The notes under the pieces were generated by a model. That model was not told the DNA's origin, did no database searches, and worked only from the letters and a program-made list of their open reading frames with translations. This document shows, in pieces, positions 14,278 through 19,120 of a DNA stretch of 19,120 bases. The stretch covers positions 1-19,120 of the forward strand of contig CAZRUA010000070.1 in assembly GCA_964603125.1 (NCBI GenBank), in the 5' to 3' direction. Source of the DNA: CAZRUA01 sp964603125. Its GTDB lineage: Bacteria > Bacteroidota > Bacteroidia > B-17B0 > Aurantibacillaceae. A program made the position numbers and the translations under genes. The stretch's first letter is position 1. The number at the start of each line of letters is the position of its first letter.

Positions 14278-16143
14278 ATGAAAAAGAAAGTAGAAATATT
14301 GGCTCCGGCTAAAAACCTTGTACAAGGTATGGCAGCCATTAATGCAGGTGCTGATGCAGTTTACATTGGAGCACCTCAATTTGGAGCCCGTTCTAATGCA
14401 ACTAATTCGGTTGAAGATATAGCTGAGCTTGTTGAGTACGCGCATTTGTTTAAAGCACAAGTGTTTGTGGTTGTAAACACTATTTTATATGACAATGAAT
14501 TAGAAGATTGTAAAAAGCTTATTCACGAATTATATCACATAGGCGTTGACGCACTCATTGTTCAAGATATGGCAGTTCTTGAAATGGATTTGCCACCAAT
14601 TGTTATTCATGCTAGTACACAAGCAAACAATAGAGATCCCAAGCATGTTAAGTTTTTAGCAGATGCAGGAATTAAACGAGTTGTTTTGGCTCGCGAATTA
14701 AATCTCGATCAAATAAAGGAAATTCATGAAGCTACCGATGTTGAATTAGAGTTTTTTGTTTCAGGAGCATTGTGTGTTTCATTTAGTGGCAATTGTTACA
14801 TGAGTGTGGCTAATGGTGAGAGAAGTGCAAATCGTGGTTCTTGTGCTCAAAATTGCAGGCTGCCCTATAATTTAATTGATGGCACCGGAAAAAAGTTGCT
14901 TTCAAGTAGTCATTTATTGTCGATTAAGGATTTAGATTTAAGTAATCAATTGCCAAGTTTAATCGAAGTGGGTGTTACTTCATTCAAAATTGAAGGGCGT
15001 TTGAAAGACATGGTATACGTGAAAAACAATGTATCATACTTGCGAAAAAAGCTGGATGCATTTTTAGAGGGGAACGATAAATTTCAAAAGGCTTCCTCAG
15101 GAAGAACTTTTTACAACTTTGAACCAGAAATGGACCGAAGCTTTAACAGAGGTTACACAGATTATTTTGTAAACAAGCGTAAAGAAAAAATTGGTTCATG
15201 GGATACACCAAAATCACAAGGACAGGTTATTGGCAAACTGATAGAAGTTACGTCAAATGGGTATGTGATTGAGAATTATCAAAAGTTAAATAACGGAGAT
15301 GGTCTTTACTTTATAAATGAAGCGGGAGAAGCGGATGGAGCTCAAGTAAATACTATTGCTAACAATGTGGTTGTGCCTAATACTTTTAAGGCAATTAAAC
15401 CTGGTACAATGATTTATCGCAACTCCGATGCTGAATTTAATAAGTTGGTAGAGCGGGAAGATAGTGCAATCAGAAAAATTGGGGTTTCACTAAAATTTAA
15501 TGAAACAACCAATGGTTTCGAATTGATTGCTATTGATGAAGATGGACACAAAAGTGTTTCAACTATAGATGCAGAGAAAGAAGTAGCAAGGAGTTCAGAA
15601 TCTGTTATTCCAAATATTGAGAAGAATCTTTCTAAAACTGGGAATACACCATTTATAGTTGATAGTATAGAAGTTAGTTTTTCTGAAAACTGGTTTTTAC
15701 CTATTTCAAAAGTAAATGAAATACGACGGGTTGTGTTAGAGCAATTAATAGACCTGCGTGTAAAAGAGTATCATAGAGAAGAATATCAGATTAAAAAGAC
15801 TGACCATCCTTATCCAGTATCACAACTTGATTTTACATACAATGTTGCAAACAACATGGCACGTGCGTTTTATAAACGACACGGAGTAACTGAAATTGAA
15901 AAAGCATTTGAGTTGCAATGGGATCCAGGCAAGTCGCGCGTAATGACAACAAAGTACTGCGTTAAGTATGAGTTAGGCAAATGCGCTAGATTTCAACGAG
16001 AAACAATGGGGGAGAAGGTAGTGGAACCATTAGTGCTAAAACAAGGTGAGCTGGAGTATAAACTTAAATTTAACTGTAAGCCTTGCGAAATGGAAATTTG
16101 GGAAAAGGATGCAGAGTTTGAAATTGAGGACGAGGATTATTAG
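14278..16143 (+). CDS. U32-family protein (TrhP/RlhA-type RNA hydroxylation) with C-terminal extension
   Basis: 621 residues. The N-terminal TIM-barrel part opens with VEILAPAKNLVQGMAAINAG and YIGAPQFGAR. The U32 signature is complete: ELEFFVSGALCVSFSGNCYMS, with Cys166 and Cys173, then GSCAQNCR with Cys189 and Cys193, the four-Cys set of the family. E. coli members with this architecture (TrhP/YegQ, RlhA/YhcP) hydroxylate tRNA U34 or 23S rRNA using prephenate and are not proteases, so the old peptidase name is doubtful. Residues about 300-420 are a beta-barrel insertion (IGKLIEVTSNGYVI...GDGLYFINEAG). The C-terminus carries a second Cys set: C561, C569, C600, C603. Cytoplasmic, single gene; 50 nt separate it from DUF3037, so read-through is possible. 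Confidence 0.93.
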   Translation: MKKKVEILAPAKNLVQGMAAINAGADAVYIGAPQFGARSNATNSVEDIAELVEYAHLFKAQVFVVVNTILYDNELEDCKKLIHELYHIGVDALIVQDMAVLEMDLPPIVIHASTQANNRDPKHVKFLADAGIKRVVLARELNLDQIKEIHEATDVELEFFVSGALCVSFSGNCYMSVANGERSANRGSCAQNCRLPYNLIDGTGKKLLSSSHLLSIKDLDLSNQLPSLIEVGVTSFKIEGRLKDMVYVKNNVSYLRKKLDAFLEGNDKFQKASSGRTFYNFEPEMDRSFNRGYTDYFVNKRKEKIGSWDTPKSQGQVIGKLIEVTSNGYVIENYQKLNNGDGLYFINEAGEADGAQVNTIANNVVVPNTFKAIKPGTMIYRNSDAEFNKLVEREDSAIRKIGVSLKFNETTNGFELIAIDEDGHKSVSTIDAEKEVARSSESVIPNIEKNLSKTGNTPFIVDSIEVSFSENWFLPISKVNEIRRVVLEQLIDLRVKEYHREEYQIKKTDHPYPVSQLDFTYNVANNMARAFYKRHGVTEIEKAFELQWDPGKSRVMTTKYCVKYELGKCARFQRETMGEKVVEPLVLKQGELEYKLKFNCKPCEMEIWEKDAEFEIEDEDY

Positions 16144-16194
16144 GAATGTATCTTAGACGTCATTAAATATGTTTTCAATAAATTTATTTTAAAA

Positions 16195-16620
16195 ATGGAA
16201 TCAACAAAAAAAGAAAAAATTACAATCGATGCAAAAATTAATTGCTCGATAGAAAAAGTTTGGGATTTATACACCAATCCAAAACATATTGTAAAATGGA
16301 ATACTGCTTCTGATGATTGGCACACAACAAAGGCCGAAAATGATTTAAAGGCAGGTGGGAAATTTTCATCACGTATGGAAGCTAAAGACGGAAGTTTTGG
16401 TTTTGACTTCTGGGGAATTTATGATGAGGTAAATCCTAATGAGAAAATTGCTTATACCATGGGCGATGGCAGAAAAGCTGAGATAGATTTTGTTGCTAAT
16501 CAAAATCAAACCACAATGAAAATTGTTTTTGAAGCTGAAGGTGAAAACCCTATCGAAATGCAAAAGTTTGGTTGGCAATCTATTTTAAATAGTTTTAAAA
16601 AATATACCGAGTCAAATTAA
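16195..16620 (+). CDS. SRPBCC / AHSA1-like protein (third copy)
   Basis: 141 residues. It opens KITIDAKINCSIEKVWDLYTNPKHIVKWN, the classic AHSA1/START-like start, followed by FSSRMEAKDGSFGFDFWGIYDEVNPNEKIAY (about 58-87) and TMKIVFEAEGENPIEMQKFGWQSILNSF at the end, with GW as in other members. It is a cytoplasmic hydrophobic-cavity protein; the ligand is unknown. Unlike the two other copies it is not in an obvious operon and lies 51 nt after the U32 gene. A strong terminator follows at 16685. Confidence 0.9.
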   Translation: MESTKKEKITIDAKINCSIEKVWDLYTNPKHIVKWNTASDDWHTTKAENDLKAGGKFSSRMEAKDGSFGFDFWGIYDEVNPNEKIAYTMGDGRKAEIDFVANQNQTTMKIVFEAEGENPIEMQKFGWQSILNSFKKYTESN

Positions 16621-16684
16621 TTTTATAATTTGGGATTGCCCCGGAAGTATTGCATTTATTGAATAATAGATGTTGAATAATTAG

Positions 16685-16717
16685 AATGTCTGTAAATTAA
16701 TTTTACAGACATTTTTT
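16685..16717 (+). terminator. Rho-independent terminator
   Basis: A perfect 12-bp stem (AATGTCTGTAAA, loop TTAAT, TTTACAGACATT) is followed directly by a T run. It lies 65 nt after the third SRPBCC gene and would end transcripts of the U32-SRPBCC region. Confidence 0.85.
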
Positions 16718-16854
16718 GTTTTATTACCCAAAAATTCTAAAACTTTTTAGTTTCTCAACTAAAATAAAACAAAAATCCCTAGCAAAACTGATTTTACTCA
16801 TACTAGTTTAATTTCCTCCTCCCGAAATTTGTGCTGTAATTTAAAAGTACATTT

Positions 16855-16950
16855 ATGTTATCCACTATTATTTTTATTGTTGTTCTGTTACATTTAGTCG
16901 CAGGATTTATTTATTTGGCATACAAACTTTCTCCTCCTAAAAAGAAGTAA
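16855..16950 (+). CDS. 31-residue single-span membrane peptide
   Basis: ATG to TAA with 31 codons: a short N-terminus (MLST), a hydrophobic span IIFIVVLLHLVAGFIYLAY (5-23) and a basic end (KLSPPKKK), so it would sit in the inner membrane with the Lys tail inside. Hydrophobic codon choice, Lys-rich end and central position between a terminator and the persulfide-dioxygenase-like gene make it a credible small protein; chance is still possible. No homologue is recognised. It ends 73 nt before the MBL gene and may be in its transcript. The His13 within the span is unusual. Confidence 0.5.
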   Translation: MLSTIIFIVVLLHLVAGFIYLAYKLSPPKKK

Positions 16951-17023
16951 TTGAGTTGGAATGTATTTGCTGAGGAAGAATACAGGTTTTTTAAAAGTGT
17001 AAATGAATTAAATAAACTTTAAT

Positions 17024-18442
17024 ATGAAAATTGAACAAATTTATACCGGTTGTATTGCGCATGCAGCGTATTATTTAGAAAGCAATGGAGAAGCTGCAAT
17101 ATTTGATCCTCTTCGAGAAGTGCAGCCTTATATAGATAGAGCTAGAAAGGATAATGCTAAAATAAAGTATGTTTTCGAAACACATTTTCACGCCGATTTT
17201 GTGAGTGGACATTTAGATTTAATGAAAAAGGAAGAGGCAGCAATTGTTTTTGGCCCAACTGCAAAACCTGCTTATAATGCTATTATTGCCGAGGATGGTC
17301 AAATATTTAAAGTAGGTAATTATAGTGTTAAAGTGATTCATACACCTGGTCACACTATGGAAAGTACAACTTATTTGTTAATAGATGAGAATGGGAAAGA
17401 ACACGGATTAATTACTGGTGATACACTTTTTATTGGTGATGTTGGAAGGCCCGATTTGGCTCAGCATGTTATTGCTGATTTAACTCAAGAGAAACTAGCA
17501 GGCTATCTTTTCGATTCGTTACGAAATAAAATTATACCACTAAATGATAATTTAATTGTTTATCCAAATCATGGTGCCGGAAGCGCTTGCGGTAAAAACA
17601 TGAGCAAAGAAACAACTGATACTTTAGGACATCAAAAAAAAGTGAATTACGCTTTAAACCCTAAGCTAACGAAGGAAGATTTTATCAAGGAAATTCTTTC
17701 TGGTTTGGTTCCACCTCCTGGGTATTTTCCTCAAAATGTTTTATTGAATATAAAGGGTTATGAAAGTATTGATAATGTTATGAAAAAGGGAACACGTGCT
17801 TTGTCAGCTATTGAATTTGAAGTAGCAGCAAATGAAACACAGGCTTTGGTTATTGATACAAGAAATGCTCAAGAGTTTTGTAAAGCATTCATACCTAATT
17901 CAATTAATATTGGAATTGATGGTAATTTTGCAACATGGGTTGGAACATTAGTACCAAGTGTAAAGCAAGAAATTTTAATTGTTGCAGATCCTGGAAGAGA
18001 GCTTGAGGTAATAACTCGTTTGGCTCGTGTTGGTTATGATAATGCTTTGGGTTTTTTAGATGGTGGCTTCCAAGCTTGGTTAAATGCTAAAAAGGAAACG
18101 GATTGTATCCAATCGATAAGCGCGAGTAAGATGGCCGAAATAAAGGATATTCAACAAGTAAATATTTTGGATGTTAGAAAGGCAAGCGAATATGCAAGTG
18201 AACATATTTTAGATGTTGTAAATACTCCACTTGATTTTATTAATGATAGTATGAGTAAAATTGATAAGAATCAAAAGTACTATGTTCACTGCGCTGCGGG
18301 CTATCGTTCCATGATTTTTATTTCTATACTTAAAGCACGTGGCTTTAGAAATTTAATTGATATTGCAGGTGGTTTTAATGCTATTAAATCAACAGGTAAA
18401 TTTGAGTTAACTGATTATGTTTGTCCAACTACCTTGTTATAA
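17024..18442 (+). CDS. MBL-fold persulfide-dioxygenase-like protein fused to two rhodanese domains
   Basis: 472 residues. Residues 1-210 are a metallo-beta-lactamase domain of the ETHE1 / persulfide dioxygenase / Blh type: HFHADF (54, 56, 58), HTPGH (106, 110), TGDTLFIGDVGRPDL with Asp133, and YPNHGAGSACG with His183. Persulfide dioxygenases use non-haem iron to oxidise glutathione persulfide or similar to sulfite in sulfide detoxification. Residues about 265-358 are a first rhodanese domain (VIDTRNAQEF, GFLDGGFQAW), but the active-site loop position reads IVADPGREL without Cys, so it is probably structural. Residues about 365-465 are a second rhodanese domain with an intact loop VHCAAGYRS (Cys423). 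The whole suggests a sulfane-sulfur oxidising or transferring enzyme of the cytoplasm. Confidence 0.93.
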   Translation: MKIEQIYTGCIAHAAYYLESNGEAAIFDPLREVQPYIDRARKDNAKIKYVFETHFHADFVSGHLDLMKKEEAAIVFGPTAKPAYNAIIAEDGQIFKVGNYSVKVIHTPGHTMESTTYLLIDENGKEHGLITGDTLFIGDVGRPDLAQHVIADLTQEKLAGYLFDSLRNKIIPLNDNLIVYPNHGAGSACGKNMSKETTDTLGHQKKVNYALNPKLTKEDFIKEILSGLVPPPGYFPQNVLLNIKGYESIDNVMKKGTRALSAIEFEVAANETQALVIDTRNAQEFCKAFIPNSINIGIDGNFATWVGTLVPSVKQEILIVADPGRELEVITRLARVGYDNALGFLDGGFQAWLNAKKETDCIQSISASKMAEIKDIQQVNILDVRKASEYASEHILDVVNTPLDFINDSMSKIDKNQKYYVHCAAGYRSMIFISILKARGFRNLIDIAGGFNAIKSTGKFELTDYVCPTTLL

Positions 18443-18447
18443 TAAGT

Positions 18448-18912
18448 TTAGTTTTCTTGTAAACGAAGTTTTTTTCTTTTTTCAGCGTTAGTATATTCTT
18501 TCTTCTCTTCGGCTGTAACAGGCTTTATAGGAGCTATGGGTGTTGGATTTGCGTAATCATCTAATGCAACAAAAGTAAAATAAGCTTCGTTTATTAAGTA
18601 AGATTTTTGGCTGATTACTTTTTTCGCCCAAGCTTCTACTTTTATTTCCATGGATGAAGTAAAGGCTCTAGTTATTTTTGCTTTAATAGTAATAATATCA
18701 CCAACTTTTGCAGGAGCTTTAAATTTAACCGAGTCAATTGAAGCTGTAACACAAATATGTGCCGCATGTATTTGAGCCGAAACTGCAGAGGCAATATCCA
18801 TCCATTGTACCAATCTTCCTCCTTGTAAAATTCCCATTGGGTTGGTGTCATTGGGACATACTACTTCAGTCATAATAGTTTCCGATTGTTTTGGTGTTTT
18901 TGCTTTCATCAT
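18448..18912 (-). CDS. Hotdog-fold acyl-CoA thioesterase
   Basis: 154 residues; the first of two adjacent ATG codons is listed, the second (18909) is equally possible. The hotdog signature NPMGILQGGRLVQWMDIASA (24-43) with Asn24 and Asp39 is that of the YciA / BACH-type acyl-CoA thioesterases, followed by the SIDSVKFKAPAKVGDIITIKA sheet and EAYFTFVALDD. These hydrolyse medium- to long-chain acyl-CoA; the preferred chain length cannot be told. A charged C-terminal tail (about 136-151, rich in E and K) is common in Bacteroidota members. It follows formate-tetrahydrofolate ligase by 12 nt on the same strand, so the two are likely co-transcribed. Confidence 0.92.
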   Translation of the reverse strand: MMKAKTPKQSETIMTEVVCPNDTNPMGILQGGRLVQWMDIASAVSAQIHAAHICVTASIDSVKFKAPAKVGDIITIKAKITRAFTSSMEIKVEAWAKKVISQKSYLINEAYFTFVALDDYANPTPIAPIKPVTAEEKKEYTNAEKRKKLRLQEN

Positions 18913-18924
18913 GTGGTATTATAA

Positions 18925-19120
18925 TTAACTTAAACCAGAAATTTTACCATTACTATCAATGTACATTCCTTCTGATGCAGGCACAGCTGGTAAACCTGGC
19001 ATTCGCATCATTTCGCCTAATATTGGTATAACAAATCCAGCACCTGCTGCAAATTCAAATTCACGCACAGTTACTTTAAAATTTGTTGGCCTACCAATTT
19101 TCGACTCCACATCAGACAAT
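18925..19120 (-). CDS. fhs: Formate-tetrahydrofolate ligase, C-terminal end (5' part beyond window)
   Basis: The last 65 or so residues of a protein usually about 555 long. GRPTNFKVTVREFEFAAGAG, GFVIPILGEMMRMPGLPAVPA and the end IDSNGKISGLS closely follow the conserved C-terminus of Fhs, which joins formate to tetrahydrofolate with ATP in one-carbon metabolism. The frame is open to the window edge, so the gene continues outside and the apparent first codon is not the start. The thioesterase gene follows downstream after 12 nt. Confidence 0.93.
   Translation of the reverse strand, partial: LSDVESKIGRPTNFKVTVREFEFAAGAGFVIPILGEMMRMPGLPAVPASEGMYIDSNGKISGLS

Noticed and set aside
13914..14339. 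Open frame of about 140 codons on the minus strand opposite DUF3037 and the U32 start
   Set aside because: It is antisense to two well-supported genes, has no recognisable motifs and no promoter.

Overview
The window looks like chromosomal DNA of an AT-rich member of the Bacteroidota. The evidence is low GC, almost no Shine-Dalgarno motifs before starts, several matches to the Bacteroidota -7 promoter box TAnnTTTG, and gene families typical of the phylum (secreted beta-helix proteins ending in IGAY, DUF2141, a 621-residue U32 protein, HipA-like kinase next to DUF3037). Genus cannot be told. Both edges cut a gene.

Left part (1-5700): the 3' end of an RND efflux permease gene is followed at once by a small secreted DUF2141 protein. 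A 992-residue secreted protein of two beta-helix modules comes next. It lies between two diverged direct repeats of about 290 bp. Each repeat carries a bidirectional terminator and the 3' end of an HxlR-type regulator gene. The right copy belongs to an intact gene (5545-5949, minus). The left copy is a decayed relic with an in-frame stop and shifted frames.

Middle part (5545-12529): small regulator-plus-enzyme units typical of stress or detoxification islands. HxlR regulator 1 diverges from a VOC / SRPBCC / TfoX-like operon across a 49-bp nested dyad centred on 5999. An SDR oxidoreductase and a YdjM-type membrane hydrolase converge. HxlR regulator 2 diverges from a small ferredoxin-like-fold protein through back-to-back promoters and is followed by a STAS/SEC14-like protein. 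A GlxA-type AraC regulator diverges from a DinB / SRPBCC pair.

Right part (12526-19120): a small SET-domain protein converges on the DinB operon with a 4-bp overlap. A compact HipA-like kinase gene overlaps a DUF3037 gene; this is the best candidate here for an uncharacterised two-gene system. Then come a U32-family protein (RNA hydroxylation type) with an extra C-terminal four-cysteine set, a third SRPBCC protein, a strong terminator, a 31-residue single-span membrane peptide, a persulfide-dioxygenase-like MBL protein with two rhodanese domains, and, on the minus strand, a hotdog thioesterase gene downstream of the 3' end of formate-tetrahydrofolate ligase.

No tRNA, rRNA, CRISPR array, transposase or integrase was recognised. 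Family assignments come from reading motifs, not from database searches.
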